DNA of 60,688 bases from an uncultured Bacteroides sp. (GTDB taxonomy: Bacteria > Bacteroidota > Bacteroidia > Bacteroidales > Bacteroidaceae): positions 1 through 60,688 of the forward strand of contig CAQOGY010000019.1 of the NCBI GenBank assembly GCA_948847595.1, given 5' to 3'. Under the pieces are notes generated by a model. It was not told the DNA's origin. It did no database searches and saw nothing but the letters and a program-made list of their open reading frames with translations. A program made the translations under genes and the position numbers. Positions 43,105 to 52,112 of this stretch are shown one piece after another. Numbering within the stretch: the first letter of the stretch is position 1; each line of letters begins with the position of its first letter.

Positions 43105-43823
43105 TGAATGTATTGATGTTATTGGCCCAGGGTGCCATGAATATGGCCGACTCGCTGGCAACTGCCAACCCGGTGCTGACTCCGGTCAGCGCTCCCGAGA
43201 TGAATATGCTTGATATGGCTATCAAGGGTGGTTGGATTATGATTGTACTGGGTGTACTGTCTGTAGTCTGTTTCTACATCTTATTTGAACGTAACTATAT
43301 GATCCGTAAAGCGGGAAAAGAAGACCCGATGTTCATGGAACGGATCAAGGATTATATCCATAGCGGTGAAATCAAAGCGGCTATCCAGTATTGCCGCACG
43401 ATGAACACTCCTTCGGCACGCATGATTGAAAAAGGAATCAGCCGTCTGGGACGTCCCATCAACGATGTGCAGGTAGCCATCGAGAATGTCGGTAATCTGG
43501 AAGTTGCCAAACTGGAAAAAGGCCTGACCGTCATGGCAACAATCTCCGGTGGTGCTCCGATGCTCGGATTCCTCGGTACGGTGACCGGTATGGTACGCGC
43601 ATTCTACGAAATGGCGAATGCGGGAAGCGGAAACATCGATATAACCTTGCTTTCCGGCGGTATCTACGAAGCCATGATCACCACCGTAGGCGGTCTGATC
43701 GTGGGTATCATTGCCATGTTTGCTTACAACTACCTGGTGATGCTGGTAGACCGTGTAGTAAACAAAATGGAAGCTCGTACGATGGAATTTATGGACCTCT
43801 TGAACGAGCCTGCCCAAAAGTAA
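43104..43823 (+). CDS. exbB: MotA/TolQ/ExbB proton channel protein
   Basis: A 239-residue inner membrane protein with three TM helices (about 42-65, 150-172, 190-215) and the ExbB/TolQ signature of the last two helices (GGAPMLGFLGTVTGMVRAF and ITTVGGLIVGIIAMFAYNYLV). It forms the proton channel that powers TonB or TolA. It overlaps pdxJ by one base and is followed by exbD and a TonB/TolA-like gene, a full energy-transduction set. The name exbB versus tolQ cannot be decided from sequence. Confidence 0.93.
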   Translation: MNVLMLLAQGAMNMADSLATANPVLTPVSAPEMNMLDMAIKGGWIMIVLGVLSVVCFYILFERNYMIRKAGKEDPMFMERIKDYIHSGEIKAAIQYCRTMNTPSARMIEKGISRLGRPINDVQVAIENVGNLEVAKLEKGLTVMATISGGAPMLGFLGTVTGMVRAFYEMANAGSGNIDITLLSGGIYEAMITTVGGLIVGIIAMFAYNYLVMLVDRVVNKMEARTMEFMDLLNEPAQK

Positions 43824-43868
43824 CCCTGAGACGTTAATCACTATCATTAACCACTAATCAATAATAAA

Positions 43869-44285
43869 GTGGGATTAAAAAGAAGAAATAGAGTATCGCC
43901 CAATTTCAGTATGGCATCCATGACGGACGTCATCTTCCTGCTGCTGATATTCTTTATGATTACCTCTACGGTGGTGTCGCCCAATGCCATAAAGGTGTTG
44001 TTGCCGCAAGGCAAACAACAGACTTCGGCCAAACCGCTGACAAGAGTCGTGATCGATAAAGACCTGAACTTCTACGCTGCTTTCGGCAATGAGAAGGAAA
44101 AGCCGCTGTCGTTGGACGAACTGACTCCGTTCCTGCAAGGTTGCGCGGAGAAAGAACCGGAGATGTATGTGGCATTGTATGCAGATGAGTCGGTGCCTTA
44201 CCGTGAAATCGTGCGGGTGCTGAACATTGCGAATGAGAATCATTTTAAAATGGTGCTGGCTACACGCCCGCCGGAAAACAAATAA
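43869..44285 (+). CDS. exbD: ExbD/TolR family protein
   Basis: A 138-residue protein with one TM helix (about 17-38, MASMTDVIFLLLIFFMITSTV) that holds the conserved Asp20 needed for proton coupling, and a periplasmic C-terminal domain (PLTRVVIDKDLNFYA, YADESVPYREIVRVLNIA). The start is GTG 43869, unusual, but the next ATG would cut the helix. The gap to exbB is 45 bp. Confidence 0.92.
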   Translation: MGLKRRNRVSPNFSMASMTDVIFLLLIFFMITSTVVSPNAIKVLLPQGKQQTSAKPLTRVVIDKDLNFYAAFGNEKEKPLSLDELTPFLQGCAEKEPEMYVALYADESVPYREIVRVLNIANENHFKMVLATRPPENK

Positions 44286-44326
44286 AGTAAGTAGTTGCTA
44301 CTTAACTACTAAAAAAAGAAACAATT

Positions 44327-45205
44327 ATGGACGACAGAAGAAAAAAGGGTGAATTCGTCGGCGCGCTGGGTGCACTGTTGGTACACGTGGCAGTGATAGC
44401 TCTTTTGATTCTGGTGAGCTTTACGGTTCCCCAGCCGGATGAAGACGCAGGCGGCGTACCTGTGATGCTGGGAAATGTGGAGTCTGCCCGAGGCTTTGAC
44501 GACCCTTCGCTGGTGGACGTGGATATACTGCCCGAAGAACCGGAAGCACCTGCACCTGCGGAAACGCAGCCGGAACTGCCCTCGGAACAGGATCTGCTGA
44601 CACAGACCGAAGAAGAAACGGTAGTGCTGAAACCGAAAACGGAACCTAAAAAGGAGACCGTGAAACCCAAAGAGGTAGTGAAACCCAAAGAACCGGTGAA
44701 GAAACCCGAAAAGACAGAGGCGGAGAAAGCTGCCGAAGCGAAACGTCTTGCCGAAGAAAAAGCGGAACGTGAACGGAAAGCCGCCGAAGAAGCTGCGAAG
44801 AAAAAGGTTGCCAACGCTTTCGGAAAGGGAGCGCAGATGGGAGGCAGCAAAGGTACTTCCGCCAGCGGCACGGGAACAGAAGGCAGCAAGGACGGCAATT
44901 CATCCACCGGAGCGAAGACCGGAACCGGAGGTTACGGAACATTTGACCTTGGCGGACGTTCTTTAGGTACGGGCAGTCTGCCAAAGCCTGCCTATAATGT
45001 GCCCGAAGAAGGACGTGTGGTAGTCAATATCACCGTGAATCCGGCGGGAGTAGTCATTGGAACCAGTATCAATCCTCAAACGAACACCGTGAACTCCACC
45101 CTGCGGAAGGCAGCGGAAGACGCGGCGAAGAAGGCTCGCTTCAACACTGTGGAAGGACCGAACAACCAGACTGGAACCATCACTTATTATTTTAACCTGA
45201 GATAG
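44327..45205 (+). CDS. TonB/TolA-like energy transducer
   Basis: A 292-residue protein with a short cytoplasmic start, one TM helix (about 12-33) and a Pro/Glu/Lys-rich stretch (about 60-130, with KPKE repeats). A TolA-like Ala/Lys/Glu helix (about 125-160), a Gly/Ser/Thr linker (about 165-205) and a small C-terminal TonB-like domain (about 215-292, VPEEGRVVVNITVNPAGVV to GTITYYFNLR) complete it. It would span the periplasm and pass energy from ExbB/ExbD to an outer membrane partner. The mix of TonB- and TolA-like parts leaves the exact role open. Confidence 0.88.
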   Translation: MDDRRKKGEFVGALGALLVHVAVIALLILVSFTVPQPDEDAGGVPVMLGNVESARGFDDPSLVDVDILPEEPEAPAPAETQPELPSEQDLLTQTEEETVVLKPKTEPKKETVKPKEVVKPKEPVKKPEKTEAEKAAEAKRLAEEKAERERKAAEEAAKKKVANAFGKGAQMGGSKGTSASGTGTEGSKDGNSSTGAKTGTGGYGTFDLGGRSLGTGSLPKPAYNVPEEGRVVVNITVNPAGVVIGTSINPQTNTVNSTLRKAAEDAAKKARFNTVEGPNNQTGTITYYFNLR

Positions 45206-45230
45206 TATCACTAATCAAAAATATAGGATT

Positions 45231-45782
45231 ATGGGAACTGTATATGCTTTTTTTGCAGATGGCTTTGAAGAAATAGAAGCCTTTACTGCTGTCGACACTT
45301 TGAGACGTGCCGGACTGAATGTGCAAATTGTATCTGTCACTCCGGATGAAATTGTAATGGGCGCTCACGATGTGTCATTGCTCTGTGATATAAACTTTGA
45401 AAACTGCGATTTTTTTGATGCCGATCTGCTGTTGTTGCCCGGAGGAATGCCGGGAGCGGCTACGCTCGATAAACATGAAGGGCTGCGAAAACTGCTTCTT
45501 GACTTTGCTGCCAAAGGAAAACCGATCGCAGCGATCTGTGCGGCTCCGATGGTATTGGGCAAATTAGGTTTGCTGAAAGGTCGGAAAGCAACTTGCTACC
45601 CCAGCTTTGAACAATATCTGGAAGGTGCGGAATGTGTCAGTGAACCCGTAGTTCGGGACGGAAATATCATCACAGGTATGGGACCGGGCGCTGCTATGGA
45701 GTTTGCTCTGACCATCGTAGATCTGTTGGTCGGCAAAGATAAAGTAGACGAACTGGTAGAAGCGATGTGCGTAAAACGCTAA
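45231..45782 (+). CDS. DJ-1/PfpI family protein
   Basis: A 183-residue DJ-1-like protein. The nucleophile Cys sits in the elbow AAICAAPMVLG (C about 103). The Glu of the active site is in FADGFEEIEAF (about 15), and the LLLPGGMPGAATL loop (about 64-76) completes the oxyanion part. DJ-1 proteins have been described as glyoxalase III or deglycase-like; the true activity is debated. It follows the TonB-like gene by 25 bp and precedes ispD by 7 bp. Confidence 0.93.
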   Translation: MGTVYAFFADGFEEIEAFTAVDTLRRAGLNVQIVSVTPDEIVMGAHDVSLLCDINFENCDFFDADLLLLPGGMPGAATLDKHEGLRKLLLDFAAKGKPIAAICAAPMVLGKLGLLKGRKATCYPSFEQYLEGAECVSEPVVRDGNIITGMGPGAAMEFALTIVDLLVGKDKVDELVEAMCVKR

Positions 45783-45789
45783 GCTGTCT

Positions 45790-46449
45790 ATGAAACAATC
45801 TGTGATTATTGTCGCCGGTGGAAAGGGCTTGCGAATGGGAAGCGATCTTCCCAAACAATTTCTTCCTGTCGGTGGCAAACCTGTGCTGATGCATACGCTG
45901 GAAGCATTCCGCAAGTACGATGCGATGCTTCAGATTATTCTGGTACTTCCCCGTGAACAGCAGGACTTCTGGAAACAGCTTTGCGAAGAACATCATTTTT
46001 CGGTGGAACATCTTGTGGCAGATGGCGGCGAGACCCGTTTTCATTCGGTGAAGAACGGGTTGGCGCTTGTGGAGGCTCCCGGTCTGGTAGGAGTGCACGA
46101 CGGAGTTCGTCCGTTTGTATCCCTTGAAGTGATTCGCCGGTGTTACGAGCTGGCGGAACAGCATAAAGCTGTGATTCCGGTGGTGGATGTAGTCGAAACG
46201 CTGCGTCATCTGACGGATTCCGGAAGCGAAACGGTGAGCCGTACTGAATATAAGTTAGTGCAGACTCCTCAGGTCTTTGAGGTGGAGCTGCTGAAACAGG
46301 CTTATGGACAGGAGTTTACTCCGTTCTTTACGGACGATGCTTCGGTGGTCGAAGCAATGGGTGTACCCGTACATCTGGCAGAAGGTAATCGTGAAAACAT
46401 AAAAATAACAACTCCCTTTGACCTGAAGATCGGGAGTGCTCTCTTGTAA
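45790..46449 (+). CDS. ispD: 2-C-methyl-D-erythritol 4-phosphate cytidylyltransferase
   Basis: IspD couples MEP to CTP in the MEP isoprenoid pathway. The 219-residue protein has the nucleotide loop IIVAGGKGLRMGSDLPKQF (6-24), GGETRFHSVKNGL (about 79-91), HDGVRPFV and TPQVFEVELL, with DDASVVEAMG near the end. Length is normal. It is 7 bp after DJ-1 and abuts recG directly (stop at 46449, recG ATG at 46450). ispF lies separately at 5808. Confidence 0.96.
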   Translation: MKQSVIIVAGGKGLRMGSDLPKQFLPVGGKPVLMHTLEAFRKYDAMLQIILVLPREQQDFWKQLCEEHHFSVEHLVADGGETRFHSVKNGLALVEAPGLVGVHDGVRPFVSLEVIRRCYELAEQHKAVIPVVDVVETLRHLTDSGSETVSRTEYKLVQTPQVFEVELLKQAYGQEFTPFFTDDASVVEAMGVPVHLAEGNRENIKITTPFDLKIGSALL

Positions 46450-48546
46450 ATGTTCGATTTAACCACACGCGACATCAAATTTATCTCCGGTGTAGGGCCT
46501 CAGAAGGCCGCAGTATTGAACAAGGAGTTGGAAATCTACTCGTTGTACGATCTGATTTATTATTTTCCTTATAAATATGTTGACCGGAGCCGCATCTATT
46601 ACATTCACGAAATAGATGGCAATATGCCGTATATCCAGCTGAAAGGAGAGATTCTCGGCTTCGAGACGATAGGCGAAGGGCGGCAACGGCGGCTGACGGC
46701 CCATTTCTCCGATGGAACGGGAATCGTCGACCTGGTGTGGTTTCAAGGCATCAAATATATATTAGGTAAGTATAAACTTCACGAAGAATACATCATCTTC
46801 GGTAAGCCTACCGTGTTTAACGGGCGTATCAATGTGGCACATCCCGACATCGATAAGCCGGATGATCTGAAACTTTCTTCCGTCGGACTGCAACCTTATT
46901 ATAATACGACGGAGAAAATGAAACGGAGTTTTCTCAATTCGCATGCGATTGAGAAGATGATGGCTACGGTGATCCAGCAGATACAGGAACCCCTGCCGGA
47001 AACGCTTTCTCCCAAAATCCTGTCGGACCATCATCTGATGCCTCTGACGGAGGCACTCCGGAATATCCATTTCCCGACGAATCCCGATTCGCTGCGCAGG
47101 GCTCAGTATCGTCTTAAATTCGAAGAACTGTTCTACGTGCAGCTGAATATCCTCCGCTATGCGAAAGACCGCCAAAGACGATATCGTGGATATATCTTTG
47201 AACGGGTAGGGGATGTTTTCAATACTTTCTATTCGCAGAACCTTCCTTTTCAGTTGACGGGTGCACAGAAACGGGTACTGAAAGAAATAAGGAATGATGT
47301 GGGAAGCGGGCGGCAGATGAACCGTCTGCTTCAAGGGGACGTGGGTAGCGGTAAAACCCTGGTAGCGTTGATGAGCATGCTGCTTGCACTGGACAACGGT
47401 TTTCAAGCGTGCATGATGGCTCCCACCGAAATTTTGGCGAACCAGCATTACGAGACAATCAAGGAACTGCTTTTCGGTATGGATATCCGTGTCGAACTGC
47501 TGACCGGATCTATCAAAGGAAAGAAGAGGGAAGCGATCCTGGCCGGACTGCTGACGGGAGACGTGAAAATCCTGATAGGTACGCACGCGGTCATTGAAGA
47601 CACGGTGAACTTCTCTTCTTTGGGACTGGTCGTTATTGACGAACAACACCGCTTCGGAGTGGCGCAGCGTGCCCGCCTCTGGACGAAAAACATACAGCCG
47701 CCTCACGTGCTGGTGATGACCGCCACACCTATTCCGCGTACACTGGCGATGACGTTGTATGGCGATCTGGATGTTTCTGTCATTGACGAGCTGCCGCCGG
47801 GACGGAAACCGATAACCACCATTCATCAGTTTGACAACCGTCGGGAAAGTATGTACCGCGCCGTACGCAAGCAGATAGAAGAAGGACGGCAGGTGTACAT
47901 CGTCTATCCTTTAATAAAGGAAAGCGAGAAGATCGACCTCAAGAACCTGGAAGAAGGTTACCAGCATATCCTGGAAGAGTTTCCCGGCTGTACCGTTGCC
48001 AAAGTTCACGGCAAGATGAAGTCTGCGGAGAAAGATGAGCAGATGCAGCTCTTTATTTCCGGACAAGCTCAGATTATGGTTGCCACTACCGTAATCGAAG
48101 TTGGGGTGAATGTGCCCAATGCTTCTGTGATGATCATTGAGAATGCCGAACGCTTCGGACTTTCGCAACTCCATCAGTTGCGCGGTCGGGTGGGACGGGG
48201 TGCTGAACAGTCTTATTGTATCCTTGTGACGAACTATAAACTGACCGAAGACACGCGGAAACGGCTGGAAATAATGGTGCGCACCAATGACGGCTTTGAA
48301 ATAGCGGAAGCGGACTTGAAACTGCGCGGTCCCGGTGATTTGGAGGGGACGCAGCAAAGCGGCATTGCCTTCGATCTGAAGATTGCGAATCTTGCCCGTG
48401 ACGGTCAGCTGTTGCAGTACGTCCGTTCGATAGCCGAAGATATCGTAGATAACGACCCGTCGGCTCAAAGTCCGGAGAATGAGATTCTGTGGCGGCAACT
48501 GAAATCTCTCCGGAAAACGAATGTTAACTGGGCGGCTATAAGTTGA
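46450..48546 (+). CDS. recG: ATP-dependent DNA helicase RecG
   Basis: RecG reverses stalled forks and processes branched DNA. The 698-residue protein has the N-terminal wedge/OB domain (about 1-250; YFPYKYVDRSRIY and the HFSDGTGIVDLVWF OB strand). The helicase core carries Walker A GDVGSGKT (about 296-303), DEQHRFGV (about 396-403) and TATPIPRTLA, and the C-terminal helicase lobe has TTVIEVGVNVPNASVMIIENAERFGLSQLHQLRGRVGRG. The TRG region follows. It starts directly after ispD with no gap. Confidence 0.97.
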   Translation: MFDLTTRDIKFISGVGPQKAAVLNKELEIYSLYDLIYYFPYKYVDRSRIYYIHEIDGNMPYIQLKGEILGFETIGEGRQRRLTAHFSDGTGIVDLVWFQGIKYILGKYKLHEEYIIFGKPTVFNGRINVAHPDIDKPDDLKLSSVGLQPYYNTTEKMKRSFLNSHAIEKMMATVIQQIQEPLPETLSPKILSDHHLMPLTEALRNIHFPTNPDSLRRAQYRLKFEELFYVQLNILRYAKDRQRRYRGYIFERVGDVFNTFYSQNLPFQLTGAQKRVLKEIRNDVGSGRQMNRLLQGDVGSGKTLVALMSMLLALDNGFQACMMAPTEILANQHYETIKELLFGMDIRVELLTGSIKGKKREAILAGLLTGDVKILIGTHAVIEDTVNFSSLGLVVIDEQHRFGVAQRARLWTKNIQPPHVLVMTATPIPRTLAMTLYGDLDVSVIDELPPGRKPITTIHQFDNRRESMYRAVRKQIEEGRQVYIVYPLIKESEKIDLKNLEEGYQHILEEFPGCTVAKVHGKMKSAEKDEQMQLFISGQAQIMVATTVIEVGVNVPNASVMIIENAERFGLSQLHQLRGRVGRGAEQSYCILVTNYKLTEDTRKRLEIMVRTNDGFEIAEADLKLRGPGDLEGTQQSGIAFDLKIANLARDGQLLQYVRSIAEDIVDNDPSAQSPENEILWRQLKSLRKTNVNWAAIS

Positions 48547-48686
48547 AAAACGGTTAAACATGCAGTTTATTTGCGGGAATGTGTTGCAAAACATGTTTCG
48601 TTTCTATTCCTCCTATTTATAGGGCTTTAACGCTGCTTTTTCTGTTCTTTTCATCTCCGTACTTCTGAAAAATAGTTAATGACTTA

Positions 48687-48717
48687 CTTGCCCTTTCATC
48701 GGAAAATACTATCTTTG
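48687..48717 (+). promoter_or_regulatory. Promoter of ndk
   Basis: CTTG (48687-48690), 19 bp, then TATCTTTG (48710-48717). The leader to the ATG at 48770 is about 45 nt. The region 48547-48686 holds nothing else recognised. Confidence 0.75.
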
Positions 48718-48769
48718 GGGGAATTTTTTATAGTAAATGCATAGTTTAATCTTTTGAAAGTCACACATC

Positions 48770-49234
48770 ATGATCGAAAAAACGCTGGTTATTTTGAAGC
48801 CGTGTACCCTTCAACGGGGATTGGTTGGTGAGATTACTCATCTCTTTGAACGTAAAGGACTACGGTTGGCCGGCATGAAAATGATGCAACTGACGGATGA
48901 ATTATTAAGCGAGCATTATGCCCACCTGAGCAGCAAGCCTTTCTTTCAGCGCGTGAAAGATTCGATGATGGCAACTCCTGTCATTGTTTGTTGTTACGAA
49001 GGTGTGGATGCTATTCAAGCAGTCCGTACGTTGGCGGGACCAACTAATGGACGTCTGGCTGCGCCGGGAACCATTCGTGGGGATTATAGTATGAGTTTTC
49101 AAGAAAACATCGTTCATACTTCCGATTCTCCGGAAACTGCGGCTATCGAATTAACGAGATTTTTTAAACCTGAAGAGATATTCGACTACAAACAGGCGAC
49201 TTTTGACTACCTGTATGCGAACGACGAATATTAA
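48770..49234 (+). CDS. ndk: Nucleoside-diphosphate kinase
   Basis: Ndk moves the gamma-phosphate between nucleoside triphosphates and diphosphates. The 154-residue protein shows ILKPCTLQRGLVGEI (the Lys binds phosphate; the common KPDG is KPCT here), RTLAGPTNGRLAAPGTIRGDY and the catalytic His in NIVHTSDSPE (usual form NxxHGSDS). These changes are modest, and the fold and catalytic His are kept, so the enzyme should be active. The M23 peptidase gene follows by 18 bp. Confidence 0.95.
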   Translation: MIEKTLVILKPCTLQRGLVGEITHLFERKGLRLAGMKMMQLTDELLSEHYAHLSSKPFFQRVKDSMMATPVIVCCYEGVDAIQAVRTLAGPTNGRLAAPGTIRGDYSMSFQENIVHTSDSPETAAIELTRFFKPEEIFDYKQATFDYLYANDEY

Positions 49235-49252
49235 TTGAATTGACAAGAACGA

Positions 49253-50125
49253 ATGAATTTCAATTGCATTATTAAAACAGGATTGGTAGCTGTAGCAGCT
49301 ATGGTCAGCCTGAGCTCTTTCTCTCAAGACCTGATTGCCCGCCAAGCTCCGATAGACAAGAAATTAAAAACCGTAGACTCTTTGGCACTTCAGAAACAGA
49401 TCCGTGCCGAACAGTCGGAATATCCCGCCTTAAGTCTTTATCCAAACTGGAACAACCAGTATGCACATGCTTACGGCAATGCTATCATTCCCGACACTTA
49501 TACCATCGACCTCACAGGCTTCTGTATGCCGACTCCGAGTACGAAGATTACTTCGCCTTTCGGTCCCCGCTGGAGAAGAATGCACAATGGTCTGGACCTG
49601 AAGGTGAACATCGGTGACACGATTGTAGCTGCCTTTGACGGTAAAGTACGTATCGTGAAGTATGAACGCAGAGGATATGGTAAATATGTAGTGATTCGTC
49701 ATGACAATGGATTGGAAACCATATACGGACACTTGTCCAAACAACTCGTTGAAGAAAATCAATTGGTAAAAGCCGGTGAAGTGATCGGTCTGGGTGGTAA
49801 CACCGGACGTTCTACCGGTTCTCATCTCCACTTTGAAACCCGCTTTCTGGGAATCGCCATCAACCCGATTTATATGTTCGACTTCCCGAAACAGGATATC
49901 GTAGCCGATACTTATACTTTCCGCAAGACGAAAGGTGTGCGTAGTGCCGGTTCTCACGACACTCAGGTAGCCGACGGAACGATCCGTTATCATAAAGTGA
50001 AAAGCGGAGATACATTGTCACGTATCGCTAAAGTGCGTGGAGTATCGGTCAGTACGCTTTGTAAGCTGAACCGTATCAAGCCGACGACCACCTTGCGTAT
50101 CGGACAAGTTTTACGTTGTTCGTAA
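49253..50125 (+). CDS. M23 metallopeptidase with LysM domain
   Basis: A 290-residue exported peptidoglycan hydrolase or divisome factor. The signal peptide (about 1-24) ends FSQD. A linker rich in Tyr and Asn follows, then an M23 (LytM) domain (about 100-205) with MHNGLDLKV (HxxxD), IYGHL and HLHFE, all Zn-site motifs, and a C-terminal LysM domain (about 245-290: YHKVKSGDTLSRIAKVRGV). Catalytic residues are intact, so it should be an active endopeptidase, not a divisome activator. Cotranscribed with ndk. Confidence 0.92.
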   Translation: MNFNCIIKTGLVAVAAMVSLSSFSQDLIARQAPIDKKLKTVDSLALQKQIRAEQSEYPALSLYPNWNNQYAHAYGNAIIPDTYTIDLTGFCMPTPSTKITSPFGPRWRRMHNGLDLKVNIGDTIVAAFDGKVRIVKYERRGYGKYVVIRHDNGLETIYGHLSKQLVEENQLVKAGEVIGLGGNTGRSTGSHLHFETRFLGIAINPIYMFDFPKQDIVADTYTFRKTKGVRSAGSHDTQVADGTIRYHKVKSGDTLSRIAKVRGVSVSTLCKLNRIKPTTTLRIGQVLRCS

Positions 50126-50150
50126 AGATGTAATACAATAATAGCTTTGG

Positions 50151-50190
50151 AAGAGGGCACTTTAATATAATTTAGAGTGCCCTCTTTCTG
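50151..50190 (+). terminator. Terminator after the M23 peptidase gene
   Basis: AAGAGGGCAC (50151-50160) pairs with GTGCCCTCTT (50177-50186), T-rich afterwards. Confidence 0.85.
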
Positions 50191-50208
50191 TTTTTACTTA
50201 ATTATTGT

Positions 50209-50216
50209 TACCTTTG
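50209..50216 (+). promoter_or_regulatory. -7 box of the DUF1599 operon
   Basis: TACCTTTG matches TAnnTTTG and lies 18 bp before the ATG at 50235. The -33 region is only T-rich. Confidence 0.6.
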
Positions 50217-50234
50217 CGCACTATTTGGAAGAAG

Positions 50235-50777
50235 ATGAAAGATACCAAGCAACAATTTGAACATGTCATCGCCTTGTGCCGTGACTTATTCTCCAAGAAG
50301 CTGCACGATTACGGGCCTGCATGGCGTATCCTGCGTCCGGCTTCGGTTACTGACCAGATTTTTATCAAAGCTAACAGGATTCGTAGTATCGAAACCAAAG
50401 GGGTGACTCTGGTTGACGAAGGAATCCGTTCGGAATTTATTGCGATAGTCAATTATGGCATTATCGGTCTGATCCAGCTGGAACTGGGCTATGCCGAATC
50501 TGCCGACATCAGCAATGAGGAGGCTTTGGCTTTATATGACAAGCATGCAAAGGAAGCGCTGGAGCTGATGCTTGCCAAAAATCATGACTATGATGAGGCT
50601 TGGCGCAGTATGCGTGTGAGTTCCTACACAGACTTGATTCTGATGAAGATATACCGTACCAAGCAGATTGAAAGTCTGGCAGGGAACACGTTGGTGTCGG
50701 AAGGTATCGATGCTAACTATATGGATATGATTAATTATTCAGTATTCGGATTGATCAAGATAGAATTTGAAGGATAA
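50235..50777 (+). CDS. DUF1599 protein with internal duplication
   Basis: A 180-residue cytoplasmic protein; ATG 50235 is chosen over a TTG 30 bp earlier because the -7 box lies between. Two copies of one motif are visible: KKLHDYGPAWRILRPASVTDQIFIKANRI and KNHDYDEAWRSMRVSSYTDLILMKIYRT (residue offset about 92), each followed by E-x-L-VDEGI or VSEGI and NY..FGLI.IE. The HDY-x-AW core is the DUF1599 mark. The family is sometimes linked to nucleotide modification, but no function is proven. The stop is downstream of the TTG start of the next gene (11-bp overlap). Confidence 0.85.
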   Translation: MKDTKQQFEHVIALCRDLFSKKLHDYGPAWRILRPASVTDQIFIKANRIRSIETKGVTLVDEGIRSEFIAIVNYGIIGLIQLELGYAESADISNEEALALYDKHAKEALELMLAKNHDYDEAWRSMRVSSYTDLILMKIYRTKQIESLAGNTLVSEGIDANYMDMINYSVFGLIKIEFEG

Positions 50778-52080
50778 GAACTTACATATCATCCAGAAGA
50801 CAGGAGCGAATGTCTGCCGTTTCCTTTTAGCGGCATCGTTCATCTTTTCCGGTTTTGTGAAGGCTGTCGACCCGCTGGGCTTCCAGTATAAGATACAGGA
50901 CTATCTGACCGCCTTCGGGGTGATTTCATGGTTTCCTTCTTTCTTCCCGTTGTTGGGAGGCATTATATTATCCGCCATCGAATTTTCAATCGGTATCTTC
51001 CTGTTCTTCGGTATCAAGAAAACAATCTCTACCACATTGGCGTTGGTGCTGATGATCTTCATGACACCGCTGACGCTGTATCTGGCGATTTTCGATCCGG
51101 TGTCGGACTGCGGCTGTTTTGGCGATGCCTGGGTGTTGACTAACTGGGAGACATTTGCAAAGAACATCGTACTGCTGCTTGCCGCGATTGCTACATTCCA
51201 GTGGAGGAAAATGCTGATCAGATTCGTTACCCGAAAGATGGAATGGCTGATTTCTCTGTACACGATATTCTTTGTATTTACACTGTCGTTTTACTGTCTG
51301 GACCGTCTGCCTGTGCTGGACTTCCGTCCTTACAAGATCGGACAGAATATCATGAAAGGCATGAGTATTCCCGAAGGAGCGAAACCGAGTGTATATGAGA
51401 GTGTCTTTATCCTGGAAAAGAACGGGGAAAAGAAAGAGTTTACACTGGACAATTATCCGGACAGCACATGGACCTTTGTCGATACGCATACCATTCTGAA
51501 AGAAAAAGGATTCGAGCCTTCGATCCACGACTTCTCCATGATGGATATGAGCACGGGTGATGATATCACGGAAGACGTGCTGACGGATATGGGATATACC
51601 TTCCTGCTGGTGGCACATCGTATCGAAGAGGCGGACGACAGTAACATTGATTTGATTAATGAGATATATGACTACTCGGTAGAGCATGGTTACAGATTCT
51701 ACTGCCTCACTTCCTCACCGGAAGAGCAGATAGAATTGTGGAAGGACAAGACCGGTGCGGAATATCCTTTCTGCCAGATGGATGACATTACGCTGAAGAC
51801 GATGATTCGCTCTAATCCGGGACTGATGCTGATAAAAAACGGTACGATTCTGAACAAATGGAGTGATGAAGACATTCCGGATGAATATGTACTGACTGAC
51901 AAACTGGAGAATCTGGAACTCGGTCAGCAGAAGGTCCGGAGTGACGTACATACGATTGGATATGTTTTCTTGTGGTTTGTCATTCCGCTGTTGCTGGTGT
52001 TGGGAGTGGACATTCTGATTGTCCGCCGACGCGAACGGAAGAACGAAAAGCGGAAGCAGCAACAGGAAGTAAAAGAATAA
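50767..52080 (+). CDS. DoxX/MauE-like membrane protein with thioredoxin-like soluble part
   Basis: A 437-residue inner membrane protein. TM helices at about 15-35, 50-80, 85-105 and 130-150 form a DoxX/MauE-type bundle with the motif SDCGCFGDAW (about 113-122). A fifth TM lies at about 158-180. A soluble domain of about 200 residues follows, and a last TM at about 395-418 precedes a basic tail. The start must be TTG 50767, as no in-frame ATG occurs for over 90 codons and the TM bundle begins at once. It overlaps the DUF1599 gene by 11 bp. Redox or electron-flow function is a guess from the CGC motif. Confidence 0.82.
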   Translation: MKDKNLHIIQKTGANVCRFLLAASFIFSGFVKAVDPLGFQYKIQDYLTAFGVISWFPSFFPLLGGIILSAIEFSIGIFLFFGIKKTISTTLALVLMIFMTPLTLYLAIFDPVSDCGCFGDAWVLTNWETFAKNIVLLLAAIATFQWRKMLIRFVTRKMEWLISLYTIFFVFTLSFYCLDRLPVLDFRPYKIGQNIMKGMSIPEGAKPSVYESVFILEKNGEKKEFTLDNYPDSTWTFVDTHTILKEKGFEPSIHDFSMMDMSTGDDITEDVLTDMGYTFLLVAHRIEEADDSNIDLINEIYDYSVEHGYRFYCLTSSPEEQIELWKDKTGAEYPFCQMDDITLKTMIRSNPGLMLIKNGTILNKWSDEDIPDEYVLTDKLENLELGQQKVRSDVHTIGYVFLWFVIPLLLVLGVDILIVRRRERKNEKRKQQQEVKE

Positions 52081-52112
52081 TAAATTTATTAACCCTTTAA
52101 ATAAAGAACAAA

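Noticed and set aside
46762..47826. Long minus-strand open frame of 354 codons inside recG
   Set aside because: It lies fully within recG, whose helicase motifs are clear; the translation has no recognisable family and a composition typical of an antisense shadow.
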